From positions 1 through 64,000 of the forward strand of contig NZ_BAABWQ010000003.1 of the NCBI RefSeq assembly GCF_040370365.1: a DNA stretch of 64,000 nt, given 5' to 3'. A model generated the notes under the pieces. It saw only the letters and a list, made by a program, of their open reading frames with translations. It was not told the DNA's origin and did not search any database. The stretch's first letter is position 1. Each line of letters starts with the position of its first letter. Both the position numbers and the translations under genes were made by a program. Shown here piece by piece: positions 44,919-53,956 of this stretch. The stretch comes from Shimia sp040370365 (GTDB lineage: Bacteria; Pseudomonadota; Alphaproteobacteria; Rhodobacterales; Rhodobacteraceae).

Positions 44919-46181
44919 ATGCGCCTTTGGATTTCGATCACCATACTGACATTGGCCATGTGCCTGTCGCTGATAATGTTTATGCTGCTGCCGCCCAAGT
45001 CGCTGACCTTGGCGGCGGGGGCACGCGGTGGCGCTTATGCTTTGATGGCAGAGCGATACCGAGACGTGTTGGCACGTGACGGCATCGAAGTGGTGATCCT
45101 TTACACAGACGGCTCGCAAGACAACGCCACCTTGTTGTCAGAGGGCGGTATTGACGCGGCCTTCCTCCAAGCCGGTGTGTTTGTGGCGCCCGGACATGCC
45201 GAAGCCATTGGCGGCGTGTTCTATGAGGCAATGATCTTTCTGGCCAGAAGCGACCACGACATACCATCCAACCCTGCTCTGTGGCGCGATTTGCGCATTT
45301 CGAGCGGGCGTCCGGGATCAGGAACCGCAGCCGCGTTTCGGGATTTTCAAGAAGCGGTTGGGCTGTCGCAGAATGCCAATGAACATCTGGAGCTTGGGTT
45401 CGCCCAAAGCGTTTTTGCGCTTGAGGCTGGCGGTATTGATCTGGCGTTTTTGGTGAGTAGTATCGAAGCCCCCTACCTTGCTCAGGCCTTTAGCTCAGAT
45501 GGTCTCACGCTGTTGCAGCTGTCTTACGCCGATGCGATCTCGCGCCATCTGGACTATGCGGATCTTGTGTCCATTCCAACCGGGGCCGTATCACTGGAAC
45601 CAGTGCAGCCTCAAACCAGTCAGACCATGCTGGCATTGAAAGCGCAGCTTGCGATAAACCCTCAACTGCACCCAGCTCTGGTCAACCGCCTGACAATGGC
45701 GGCCAAAGAGCTGCACAGTGGTCGAGATATCCTGACCGAACGCGGCGTCTTCCCCTCCCCGCAAGGCATCGGCATGCCAATCAACAACGTGGCACGCCAG
45801 TTGATTCAGGAGGGCCCAACAACGTGGCACAATCTGCTGCCTTATTGGGCGGCGGCTCAGGTCAATCGGATGCTGCTTTTAACTTTGCCCATTCTGCTTT
45901 TGCTGGTGCCGCTTCTGAGAGTCGTGCCAATGATGTATGCCTATTTTCGTGGCTGGCAGGTCTGGAAACACTATGGCCGCATTCGTGAGATCGAGACCCA
46001 GATCGGGGCACATACCAGTGCCCATGAGCTTGCAACGCTGTCGGAGGAGCTGGAACTGGTTGATCGTCGCATTTCTCGATTGAAGCTGCCGCTTCCCTAT
46101 CGGCAAACCGCGTATCATGCGCGCATGCATATCGATCTGGTGCGCAAACATATCGCACATTTGGAGGCGCAAACCTCCTAG
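44919..46181 (+). CDS. TAXI-family solute-binding protein with C-terminal membrane helix
   Basis: 420 residues. An N-terminal signal anchor (about 4-24) leads to a TAXI-type TRAP binding domain (LTLAAGARGGAYALMAERY, then GIDAAFLQAGVF). Unlike ordinary secreted binding proteins it ends with a strong helix (about 318-342, RMLLLTLPILLLLVPLLRVVPMMYAY) and an 80-residue charged, coiled-coil tail (IREIETQIGAHTSAHELATLSEELELVDRRIS) likely in the cytosol. No TRAP permease lies nearby. Binding, sensing or both are possible. Confidence 0.8.
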   Translation: MRLWISITILTLAMCLSLIMFMLLPPKSLTLAAGARGGAYALMAERYRDVLARDGIEVVILYTDGSQDNATLLSEGGIDAAFLQAGVFVAPGHAEAIGGVFYEAMIFLARSDHDIPSNPALWRDLRISSGRPGSGTAAAFRDFQEAVGLSQNANEHLELGFAQSVFALEAGGIDLAFLVSSIEAPYLAQAFSSDGLTLLQLSYADAISRHLDYADLVSIPTGAVSLEPVQPQTSQTMLALKAQLAINPQLHPALVNRLTMAAKELHSGRDILTERGVFPSPQGIGMPINNVARQLIQEGPTTWHNLLPYWAAAQVNRMLLLTLPILLLLVPLLRVVPMMYAYFRGWQVWKHYGRIREIETQIGAHTSAHELATLSEELELVDRRISRLKLPLPYRQTAYHARMHIDLVRKHIAHLEAQTS

Positions 46182-46205
46182 GCTTTGTGCAGAAAGGATA
46201 CAGAA

Positions 46206-46487
46206 ATGGACGTGACTGCGGAGACACAACAGGTGCTGTTTTCTGGGATTTTCTCAGCGGTGATTATTGGCGGGCTCGCAGGATGGCTTGCCGCTAAAAT
46301 CATACGTGGCGGAGGCTTCGGTCTGATTGGCAATGTCTTGTTGGGGATTGGCGGGGCGATTTTGGCGAACTTTGTTTTGCCGATGGTTGGTATCGGGCTG
46401 GGAAGTGGATTTTTTAGTTCTGTGCTGACCGCGATGTTGGGGGCGGCCGTCGTGCTGGTGATCATTCGATTGGTCAAGAGCGCCTGA
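46206..46487 (+). CDS. GlsB/YeaQ/YmgE-type small membrane protein
   Basis: 93 residues, three glycine-rich helices (SGIFSAVIIGGLAGWLAAKII, FGLIGNVLLGIGGAILANFV and a last one), matching the transglycosylase-associated YeaQ/YmgE family linked to stress responses. The RGGGFGLIGN turn is diagnostic. AGAAAGGATACAGAA provides the ribosome site for ATG 46206. It begins 24 bases after the TAXI gene. Confidence 0.85.
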   Translation: MDVTAETQQVLFSGIFSAVIIGGLAGWLAAKIIRGGGFGLIGNVLLGIGGAILANFVLPMVGIGLGSGFFSSVLTAMLGAAVVLVIIRLVKSA

Positions 46488-46803
46488 AGCCAACAATTTG
46501 ATGGGACAGCCCGCTTTCTTTACCTCAACTTGTGATCCTTTCGTGACATGCCCGGGCTGAGCGCTTAAGAGAGGCCAAGCACGAAACTGGGATTCGGAGC
46601 CACCTCTGTGGTCAATGGCCTGACACACGTCACTCACACCGCCGCACATAGCGGCATGCTGGCCTGCATCCAAATGTTTGCAACCCCGGTTGCACGTGTT
46701 CTTCATCCAACCTCCTTCACATATCATGCGTCAGCAACCTGTGAAGGACGCCTAGCCACCCAACAACCTAGCTTAGCCTAGTCCGAACAAGGGAGCGCTG
46801 CAC
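46488..46803. other. purF upstream region
   Basis: About 315 bases without a recognised gene. On the minus strand GAAGGAGGTTGG precedes an ATG at 46706, but the frame it opens runs antisense through the GlsB-like gene and has no recognisable protein content. The purF promoter should lie here; GGGAG immediately precedes the purF GTG. Confidence 0.5.
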
Positions 46804-48333
46804 GTGTGCGGAATTCTGGGGATCGCCAATCGCAATGACGATGTATTTGCGGAGATATACGACGGGCTGCTGATGTTGCAGCACCGAGGACAGGACGCCT
46901 CGGGCGTGGTGACCTACACCGGCGGTTTCTTCCGCGAACGCAAAGCCAACGGCTTGGTAAAAGACGTGTTTCAGCCAAGTGACGCGGACACGCTAACCGG
47001 TCGGGTTGGTATGGGCCATGTACGCTACCCCACAGCGGGCAGCCTTTCGGCCTCTGAGGCGCAGCCCTTCTTTGTGAACGCGCCTTACGGTATCTACTTG
47101 GTGCACAACGGCAATATCACCAACACAGAAGCCCAGCGTGAAAAAGTCACCGGCAAGTACAGCCGTCATTTGCGCACCACCAGCGACAGTGAGATTTTGC
47201 TCAACGTGTTGGCCGACAAAGTGGCCGATGCAATCAAAGTCAACGGCAGCGGAGATGCAATTCGCAACATCTTTGCCGGTGTAAAAATGACCATGGAGCG
47301 GGTGCAGGGAGCGTATTCCGTGATCTGCCTGATTGCTGGTGTTGGTATGCTGGCTTTCCGCGACCCGCACGGCATTCGGCCGCTGTCGGTGGCCAAACGC
47401 GACGCAGAGGGTGAAGGCGACGACTATGCATTTGCCTCTGAGGATGTGGCCTTTGGCATCAACGGCTTTGACAAGCTGCGCGATGTAAAACCTGGCGAAG
47501 CGCTTTTGGTCGATCTGGACGGAAAGCTACATGAATTCCAAGCGGTGGACGGCAAGCTCACTCCTTGCATTTTTGAGTACGTTTACCTCGCGCGGCCTGA
47601 CAGTGTGCTGGACGGTGTGTCCGTCTATCAAGCGCAAATACGGATGGGCAAAACGCTGGCCAAACAGATTGAGGACAGCGGGCTGGACATTGATGCGGTG
47701 ATCCCGGTCCCTGACAGCGCCCGCCCGGTGGCGCTTGAGGTCAGCAACATCACCGGCATTCGCTACCGCGAAGCGCTGGTGAAGAACCGCTATGTGGGCC
47801 GCACCTTTATTATGCCCGGTCAGGCAGAACGACAAAAATCTGTACGCCGCAAACTCAACGCCATTCCGCGTGAAATCGATGGGCGTAACATCCTGTTGAT
47901 TGACGACAGCATTGTGCGTGGCAATACGATCAAGAAAATTGTGCAAATGTGCCGGGACGCAGGCGCAAAGAAAGTCTATATCGCCTCTGCATCGCCTCCC
48001 GTGGCTTATCCCAATGTCTACGGCATCGACATGCCGACCAAACACGAGTTGATCGCCAACGATTTGAGCATCGAGGGCATCCGTGAAGAGTTGGGCGCCG
48101 ATGCGCTGTTCTATCAGAAACTCGACGATCTGATTTGGGCAGCCAAAGAGGGCAATCCTTCGATTGAGAGCTTCGATTGTTCCTGCTTTGATGGCAACTA
48201 CATCACCGGAGGCGTGACGCCAGAGTATCTGGCCGCGCTAGAAGGCAGCACCAGAGTCAGCAAAAAAATTGAAGAAGCCCCCGCGCCCGGGTCAAGTTGG
48301 AACGGGGCCACTTTGGTTCCGTCGCAGGGCTAG
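46804..48333 (+). CDS. purF: Amidophosphoribosyltransferase
   Basis: 509-residue enzyme of the first committed purine step, making phosphoribosylamine from PRPP and glutamine. It starts with GTG; removal of the first Met exposes Cys2 (CGILGIAN), the glutamine-site nucleophile. The glutaminase part has MLQHRGQDASG and GHVRYPTAGS, and the transferase part carries the PRPP loop ILLIDDSIVRGNT. GGGAGCGCTGCAC precedes the GTG. No intein or 4Fe-4S ligands beyond the usual were noted. Confidence 0.96.
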   Translation: MCGILGIANRNDDVFAEIYDGLLMLQHRGQDASGVVTYTGGFFRERKANGLVKDVFQPSDADTLTGRVGMGHVRYPTAGSLSASEAQPFFVNAPYGIYLVHNGNITNTEAQREKVTGKYSRHLRTTSDSEILLNVLADKVADAIKVNGSGDAIRNIFAGVKMTMERVQGAYSVICLIAGVGMLAFRDPHGIRPLSVAKRDAEGEGDDYAFASEDVAFGINGFDKLRDVKPGEALLVDLDGKLHEFQAVDGKLTPCIFEYVYLARPDSVLDGVSVYQAQIRMGKTLAKQIEDSGLDIDAVIPVPDSARPVALEVSNITGIRYREALVKNRYVGRTFIMPGQAERQKSVRRKLNAIPREIDGRNILLIDDSIVRGNTIKKIVQMCRDAGAKKVYIASASPPVAYPNVYGIDMPTKHELIANDLSIEGIREELGADALFYQKLDDLIWAAKEGNPSIESFDCSCFDGNYITGGVTPEYLAALEGSTRVSKKIEEAPAPGSSWNGATLVPSQG

Positions 48334-48340
48334 CGCACAG

Positions 48341-48910
48341 ATGAGCTTGCTTGCGCTCGACAGCCGCTGGCGACGCCTAAACGATGAAACCTACGCCTGC
48401 CCCTGTTGCGGGCGTAGCTTCGGTGGGCTGATCGACATCGGATTTGGCCATCCCGATGCCTGGCCTCATGGTGATTTGCAACCGACCGCAGGCGCAACTC
48501 TCAATGTGGGCGCAGATCAGCTCAGCGCCGACTTGTGTCGCTGTGATGGATTGTATTTTATCCACTGCGTTCTGCCGATCCCGATCCGAGGCAGCGAAGA
48601 GACCTTTCTGTTTGGAGTCTGGGCGAGCGTCACCGAAGATGATTTCATGTCTTACGTTGCAGACGCCACTGGCGAGCGACCGGGATTTCAAGGCTGTGCG
48701 GGGTGGTTGATGAATGACTTGCCGCGGTTTGAAAACGCCGAGCCGTTGGCATGTGGTCTTAAAGCGCCGGAGACAGCTTCAGAGCGCCCCACACTGATCG
48801 CACAAGATGGCCCGCTGGCGCGCGCGCAGGCTGAAGGCATTTCGTTTGATCATCTTCTGGATATCTATGCAGCCAGCGGTGAGGATATCCGCCCCCATCT
48901 GAACGGCTGA
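48341..48910 (+). CDS. DUF2199 domain-containing protein
   Basis: 189-residue soluble protein with an N-terminal CPCCGRSFGG knuckle (a likely zinc site) and the family core DLCRCDGLYFIHCVLPIPIRGSEETFLFGVWASV. ATG 48341 follows the purF stop by 7 bases, so it is probably cotranscribed. DUF2199 has no established function; the cysteine pair and immunity-protein-like context in other genomes suggest binding rather than catalysis. Confidence 0.82.
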   Translation: MSLLALDSRWRRLNDETYACPCCGRSFGGLIDIGFGHPDAWPHGDLQPTAGATLNVGADQLSADLCRCDGLYFIHCVLPIPIRGSEETFLFGVWASVTEDDFMSYVADATGERPGFQGCAGWLMNDLPRFENAEPLACGLKAPETASERPTLIAQDGPLARAQAEGISFDHLLDIYAASGEDIRPHLNG

Positions 48911-49047
48911 TTTCCGCTTTTTACTCAAATATCGCGGCAACCTTCCGCCTGTTCAGGCCGTATTAACCAAAAACCTCGTATCTGTGGCTGGCGGCCACTG
49001 ACCATCCGACTATAAGGCCGCCTTCACTCACGAACACAGGTTTGGCC

Positions 49048-49305
49048 ATGACGTCAAAGACCCCTCCCCACGTGGCCACCACGGCCACGCAAAGCGGTGT
49101 GTTGAAAAACCGCTCTCGCCTGACCTTGATCGGCGTGATGGGCTCGACCAATGCGCCCCGCGCGCTTTTGATGACCACCAGTGGGCGCACCCTGCGCGTC
49201 GAGTTGGGAGATCGGACCCCATCTGGCAAAGTGGTTGCCATTGACGGCAGCAGCATTGTGCTCAATGGCGGTCAAGGCACCACGCGTCTTTCCATGCCAA
49301 ACTGA
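49048..49305 (+). CDS. Small conserved protein, GspC/PilP-like repeat
   Basis: 85 residues. The core SRLTLIGVMGSTNAPRALLM followed by GRTLRVELGDRTPSGKVVAID reads like one HR/PilP-type beta unit found in type II secretion GspC and pilus PilP proteins, but there is no signal peptide or helix. ATG 49048 is the first convincing start; a TTG two codons earlier is in frame. Probably cytosolic; role unknown. Confidence 0.65.
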   Translation: MTSKTPPHVATTATQSGVLKNRSRLTLIGVMGSTNAPRALLMTTSGRTLRVELGDRTPSGKVVAIDGSSIVLNGGQGTTRLSMPN

Positions 49306-49373
49306 CACCGCCGCCGTTTTGCCGCACCGTTGCCCCTCTTGACCTCACCCGGCTTTGGCCGCATTGACGGTGC

Positions 49374-50048
49374 ATGACCAATACAGCTTCTTCCGTGGCC
49401 CAGTCGGGCGAGAAAATCGCGCTTATCACCGGCGCTTCCCGTGGACTTGGTGCGGCATTTGCCGAAGCTCTTGCGGCTGATTATCACGTTGTGGCTGTGG
49501 CCCGAACCACCGGTGGGCTTGAAGATTTGGATGATCGCATCCAAGCCAAAGGTGGGCAGGCCACGTTGGCGCCAATGGACATCACCAACGCCGATGCGAT
49601 GGCACAATTGTGCCGTTCGATTCATGATCGTTGGGGAAAAGTCGATCTTTGGGTTCATACCGCGATCCACGGCGCGCCGCTGACGCCCGCAGATCACATC
49701 GACGCAAAAGACTGGCAGAAATCCATGAGCATCAATTTGGATGCCACCGCGCGCCTGATCCCCTTTGTGAGCCCCCTTTTGGGTCAGAGCGGTCAGGCGG
49801 TGTTCTTTGACGATGATCGCACCGGGCAGAAATTCTTTGGCTCATATGGGGCCACCAAGGGCGCACAGATTGCTTTGGCCAAGAGCTGGCAGTTGGAAAC
49901 CGCAGCGATTGGGCCAAAAGTGTCGATCTTGACTCCCAATGGCATGCCAACCGGCACACGCGCTCGCTTTTTCCCGGGCGAAGACCGTGCACCACTGGCG
50001 CATCCGCATGATGAGGCAAAGCGGTTGTTGGCTCAATTGGCGCTTTAA
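49374..50048 (+). CDS. SDR-family oxidoreductase
   Basis: 224-residue Rossmann-fold dehydrogenase. The cofactor loop is TGASRGLGAAFA; the catalytic Tyr-x-x-x-Lys reads YGATK. The usual catalytic Ser position lies in VFFDDDRTG, which has no obvious Ser, so activity may be altered. NADP or NAD preference is not clear. It starts 69 bases after the small GspC/PilP-like gene. Substrate unknown. Confidence 0.83.
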   Translation: MTNTASSVAQSGEKIALITGASRGLGAAFAEALAADYHVVAVARTTGGLEDLDDRIQAKGGQATLAPMDITNADAMAQLCRSIHDRWGKVDLWVHTAIHGAPLTPADHIDAKDWQKSMSINLDATARLIPFVSPLLGQSGQAVFFDDDRTGQKFFGSYGATKGAQIALAKSWQLETAAIGPKVSILTPNGMPTGTRARFFPGEDRAPLAHPHDEAKRLLAQLAL

Positions 50049-50188
50049 GCTCTGGCCACCTGTGACGTCAATTCCCCAACGCCAATGACATCTGAGCTTG
50101 TGGGCGGTCCGATGCTTGCTCCGTCTGGCCCGCTCCTCTAGATAGGTCGAATAATCAGAGGCCACAGGCGATTTTCAGGGGCAGCGGC

Positions 50189-50971
50189 ATGCGTATTCTC
50201 ATCACCAATGACGACGGCATCAATGCCCCCGGACTGGTCACACTTGAACAGATCGCACATGATCTGGCTGGGCCAGATGGCGAGGTTTGGTGTGTGGCAC
50301 CTGCCTTTGAGCAGTCTGGCGTTGGACACTGCATCAGCTACACCCACCCAACCATGATAGCCAAGATGGGTGAACGCCGGTTTGCCGCAGAGGGCAGCCC
50401 GGCCGATTGCGTTCTGGCAGGCGTGCATGATGTGATGATTGATGCGCGGCCAGATTTGATCTTGTCAGGTGTGAACCGGGGCAACAACTCGGCTGAAAAT
50501 GCTTTGTACTCAGGCACTTTGGGGGCCGCGATCGAAGGGGCGTTGCAGGGCATTCCTTCCTTTGCTCTGTCGCAGTTCTTTGGCCCACAGAATTACAATG
50601 TTGATGACCCGTTTCAAGCGGCGGGCGCGCATGGTGCGCAGGTTCTGCGTAGCATCTTAGATACAGACGTGCCCAATGCCGCCGATTACGGTCTGTTCTA
50701 CAACATCAACTTCCCCCCGGTTTTGGCCAAAGACGTACAGGGCGTTCGCGTGACCGCACAGGGTTTGCGAAAAGGCACTGGTTTCTCAGTGGAGCCACAT
50801 ACGTCGCCGTCTGGACGGCGGTTCTTGTGGGCACGTGGCGGGGATCAGCAACAGAAAACCGCTGAAGGCACCGACGCGGCGGCCAATTTGGACGGCTACA
50901 TTTCTGTCACGCCGATGCGCGCCGATTTGACAGCACATGATGCGTTGTCGGCACTTAAGGGCATCGAATGA
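50189..50971 (+). CDS. surE: 5'/3'-nucleotidase SurE
   Basis: 260-residue metal-dependent nucleoside monophosphate phosphatase. The N-terminal RILITNDDGINAPGL holds the metal-binding Asp pair, and SGVNRGNNSAENALYSGTLGAAIEG carries the remaining ligand and substrate loop. Often acts in stationary-phase survival together with pcm and nlpD, which follow in the same order here. Overlaps pcm by ATGA. Confidence 0.95.
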   Translation: MRILITNDDGINAPGLVTLEQIAHDLAGPDGEVWCVAPAFEQSGVGHCISYTHPTMIAKMGERRFAAEGSPADCVLAGVHDVMIDARPDLILSGVNRGNNSAENALYSGTLGAAIEGALQGIPSFALSQFFGPQNYNVDDPFQAAGAHGAQVLRSILDTDVPNAADYGLFYNINFPPVLAKDVQGVRVTAQGLRKGTGFSVEPHTSPSGRRFLWARGGDQQQKTAEGTDAAANLDGYISVTPMRADLTAHDALSALKGIE

Positions 50972-51624
50972 CCGAGCCCGATCTCATTGCGGAACGCAAA
51001 ATGCAGTTCTTGTTTGCGCTGCGGTCGCGTGGCGTGACCAATCAAGCTGTGCTCAGCGCAATGGAAGAGATCGACCGCGGCCTGTTTGTGCGTGGATTGT
51101 TTGCAGAGCGCGCCTACGAGGACACGCCGCTGCCAATTTCTTGCGGCCAGACGATTTCACAGCCTTCCGTGGTGGGTTTGATGACCCAAGCCTTAGAGGT
51201 CAGCCCGCGCGATAAGGTGTTAGAGGTTGGCACCGGTTCAGGCTATCAAGCGGCCATTCTGAGTCAGTTGGCCCGGCGTGTTTACACCGTCGATCGCCAC
51301 AAGCGACTGGTGGGTGAAGCGCGGTCCGTGTTTGACACGCTTGGCATTGTCAACATTACGTCTCTGATTGCCGATGGCAGCTTTGGGCTGCCCGATCAGG
51401 CGCCATTTGATCGCATCATTGTGACAGCCGCAGCAGAGGACCCGCCGGGCCCCCTCTTGGCGCAACTGAAGATCGGCGGTATCATGGTGGTGCCTGTTGG
51501 ACAGTCGGATGCGGTGCAAAGCCTAATTCGCGTGCGACGCACCGAAGACGGGTTTGACTACGATGAATTGAGATCCGTGCGGTTTGTGCCCTTGCTGGAA
51601 GGCGTTGCACGCGACAATGACTGA
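50968..51624 (+). CDS. pcm: Protein-L-isoaspartate O-methyltransferase
   Basis: 218-residue SAM-dependent enzyme that repairs isoaspartyl residues in aged proteins. The specific motif is CGQTISQPSVVGLM, the SAM loop VLEVGTGSGYQAAIL, and FDRIIVTAAAEDPP follows. Start coupled to the surE stop. The surE-pcm-nlpD arrangement is conserved in proteobacteria, where rpoS often follows; no rpoS is present here, as expected for alphaproteobacteria. Confidence 0.95.
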   Translation: MTEPDLIAERKMQFLFALRSRGVTNQAVLSAMEEIDRGLFVRGLFAERAYEDTPLPISCGQTISQPSVVGLMTQALEVSPRDKVLEVGTGSGYQAAILSQLARRVYTVDRHKRLVGEARSVFDTLGIVNITSLIADGSFGLPDQAPFDRIIVTAAAEDPPGPLLAQLKIGGIMVVPVGQSDAVQSLIRVRRTEDGFDYDELRSVRFVPLLEGVARDND

Positions 51625-51749
51625 CTAATTGAGGTTTTCCCCTTGGCATCTGGGGGCGCCTCGCCCATGTGTGGCACAAAGAAACCATTGGATCAGAGCG
51701 GCTTTGGCAAAAGACCCCCTTTGAAGGGACCGCGTGTGAGGATATCGAG

Positions 51750-52958
51750 ATGGATTATTTCCTGCCCAAGAGCGCCCGTTTGTTTGGCACCGGTTTGGCC
51801 CTGTGCCTGCTGGCTGCGTGTGAGGGCGGGTTTGACTACGATTTCCGAGGTGATGTTGGTGGCGGGTTGGACACCAGCAATGCCGCGTTGACCGCCACTG
51901 CAGAGCGGCCCAAGCCCGACAATCGTGGCGTGATTTCCTACCCGAACTATCAGGTGGCTGTGGCAAAGCGCGGCGACACGTTGCAAGACGTCTCCGGCCG
52001 CGTCGGCATACCTGTTGAAGAGTTAAGCCGTCACAACGGTATCGCAGCAGACGCGACATTGCGCCAAGACGAGATCATTGCTCTCCCATATCGCGTGGCC
52101 GAACCCTCTGCGGCCACGGGTGGCGCAGGGATGGTGACACCTCCGGGTGGTGTGGACATCACCGCACTGGCGGGCGGCGCGATCAATAATGCTGACCAAG
52201 GCGTGGAAACCGAAACATTGCAGCCAGCGGCGCAGCCAAAGAAAAGTGCGCCCACCGGCGTCGAGCCCATTCGTCATAAAGTAAAGCGCGGCGAAACGGC
52301 CTTTACGATTGCACGTTTGTACAATGTTTCTGTGCGCTCGCTGGCGGACTGGAATGGATTGGGCAGCGATTTCACAATTCGTGAGAACCAGATCCTCCTG
52401 ATCCCACCGGCAGATCCAAACGCGCAGAAACCCGCGTCGACCACTGTTGCGGCAACCAGTGCAGCAGCTGTGACAAAACCGGGGCAAGGATCACCAACGC
52501 CCACACCGCCCAGCGCGTCCAAACCATTGCCAGATGACAGCGCAACCGAGGCTGCAGCCGATATCAAGCAACCTGAAGGCCCAGACTTGTCCAAGGAGCA
52601 AAGCGCGTCCAAGGCCGCGATGAGCTACCCTGTGTCAGGCAAAGTCATCCGTCCGTATTCCAAGGGCAAAAACAACGGGATCGACATAGCCGGAGACCCA
52701 GGTGCGCCGGTGTCAGCGGCGGCCGACGGCAAAGTGGCTGCGATCACCACAGATGCGGATGACGTGACCATTTTGGTGGTGCGCCACCCCAACAATTTGA
52801 TGACCGTCTACTACAACGTCGCGGACGTGAAAGTGTCCAAAGGAGCAAACGTGAAACGGGGGCAAGCGATGGCGCAATTGCCCGCGGAGAACGCCTTTGT
52901 ACACTTTGAAGTGCGTGATGGTTTTGACAGCGTGAACCCAGGCCCCTACCTAAAATAG
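51750..52958 (+). CDS. nlpD: NlpD-like lipoprotein with LysM repeats and degenerate M23 domain
   Basis: 402 residues. The lipoprotein signal ends in the lipobox LLAAC (Cys about residue 23). Two LysM modules follow (YQVAVAKRGDTLQDVSGRVG at about 70 and HKVKRGETAFTIARLYNVSV at about 178), then a Pro/Ser/Thr/Ala-rich linker and a C-terminal LytM/M23 domain. The zinc motif HxxxD is NNGIDIA, with Asn where His is expected, while VHFEVR is kept; so it probably activates amidases rather than cutting peptidoglycan itself. ATG 51750 has TGAGGATATCGAG upstream. Confidence 0.9.
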   Translation: MDYFLPKSARLFGTGLALCLLAACEGGFDYDFRGDVGGGLDTSNAALTATAERPKPDNRGVISYPNYQVAVAKRGDTLQDVSGRVGIPVEELSRHNGIAADATLRQDEIIALPYRVAEPSAATGGAGMVTPPGGVDITALAGGAINNADQGVETETLQPAAQPKKSAPTGVEPIRHKVKRGETAFTIARLYNVSVRSLADWNGLGSDFTIRENQILLIPPADPNAQKPASTTVAATSAAAVTKPGQGSPTPTPPSASKPLPDDSATEAAADIKQPEGPDLSKEQSASKAAMSYPVSGKVIRPYSKGKNNGIDIAGDPGAPVSAAADGKVAAITTDADDVTILVVRHPNNLMTVYYNVADVKVSKGANVKRGQAMAQLPAENAFVHFEVRDGFDSVNPGPYLK

Positions 52959-52978
52959 GGCTGGGGATCAGGCGCAGG

Positions 52979-53818
52979 CTAGAGCGTCACGCCTTCGCGG
53001 CCCGCAAGGTCCAAGAAAAACTGCCATGCGACCCGACCAGAGCGTGCGCCACGGGTGGCTTGCCATTCGATCGCTTCCGCCCGCAAGCGGCTCGGATCAA
53101 CCTGCACACCATGGGCAGCGCAGTAGCCATCGATCATCGCTAGGAAGTCGTCTTGCGAGCAGGGATGAAAGCCCAGCCAGAGGCCAAAGCGATCTGACAG
53201 TGAGACCTTTTCTTCGACGGCTTCAGACGGATTGATGGCGCTGGACCGTTCGTTCTCGATCATGTCCCGGGGCATCAAGTGACGGCGATTGGAGGTGGCG
53301 TAGAACACCACATTGTCAGGCCGCCCTTCGATGCCACCATCCAAAACCGCTTTGAGCGATTTGTAGTGTTGGTCATCGTGGCTGAAGCTAAGGTCATCAC
53401 AAAACAACAGAAATCGCTCTGAGCTGCTGCGCAGCAGGTTCAGCAGACGCGACACAGTGGGCAGGTCTTCGCGTTGAAGCTCCACAATTTTGAGCGCGTG
53501 GCCTTCTTCGAGAATCTGTGCATGCACGGCTTTCACAATGGAGGACTTGCCCATGCCACGTGCGCCCCACAAAAGCGCGTTGTTGGCAGGCAGGCCACGC
53601 GCAAATTGGCGGGTGTTTTCCAAAAGTGTGTCGCGGGAGCGATCGATCCCCACCAGCAGGTCCAGTGAAACCCGGTTAATATCTGGCACGGGCTCCAAAC
53701 GGTCGGGCTCTACGTGCCACACAAAGCCATCCGCGACGTTAAAATCAGGAGCCTGTGTTGGCACGGGAGACATGCGCTCCAGCGCTTCGGCGATACGGTT
53801 CAATGTGGTGTCATCCAT
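52979..53818 (-). CDS. DUF815-type AAA+ ATPase
   Basis: 279-residue ATPase with Walker A GARGMGKSS, Walker B LLFCDDLSF and sensor segment VVFYATSNRRHLMPRDM, matching the DUF815 family. ATG 53818 has a GGAG 8 bases upstream; the longer in-frame N-terminus passes through the hairpin that ends tatC. The family has no proven role. Convergent with nlpD, 20 bases apart. Confidence 0.88.
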   Translation of the reverse strand: MDDTTLNRIAEALERMSPVPTQAPDFNVADGFVWHVEPDRLEPVPDINRVSLDLLVGIDRSRDTLLENTRQFARGLPANNALLWGARGMGKSSIVKAVHAQILEEGHALKIVELQREDLPTVSRLLNLLRSSSERFLLFCDDLSFSHDDQHYKSLKAVLDGGIEGRPDNVVFYATSNRRHLMPRDMIENERSSAINPSEAVEEKVSLSDRFGLWLGFHPCSQDDFLAMIDGYCAAHGVQVDPSRLRAEAIEWQATRGARSGRVAWQFFLDLAGREGVTL

Positions 53819-53902
53819 GGCAGGCTCCGGTTTTTGGTGGGGATAGAAACCATGTTCACCGCGCAACAACAAGAGCTTGGCAACGATTGCGCCCAACGCA
53901 AA

Positions 53903-53934
53903 TAAAAAACGCGCCCCAAAGTTTGGAGCGCGTT
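53903..53934 (-). terminator. Terminator after tatABC
   Basis: On the minus strand AACGCGCTCCAAAC and TTTGGGGCGCGTT form a long stem with a small loop and one mismatch, then run into TTTTTTATT. It lies 23 bases beyond the tatC stop. Confidence 0.85.
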
Positions 53935-53956
53935 TGGATTTTTCCGCATTGAGGCG

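Noticed and set aside
46254..46727. 157-residue minus-strand ORF behind a strong ribosome-site-like sequence
   Set aside because: Most of it is antisense to the GlsB-like membrane protein gene and its composition is not protein-like; kept only as a note on the Shine-Dalgarno match.
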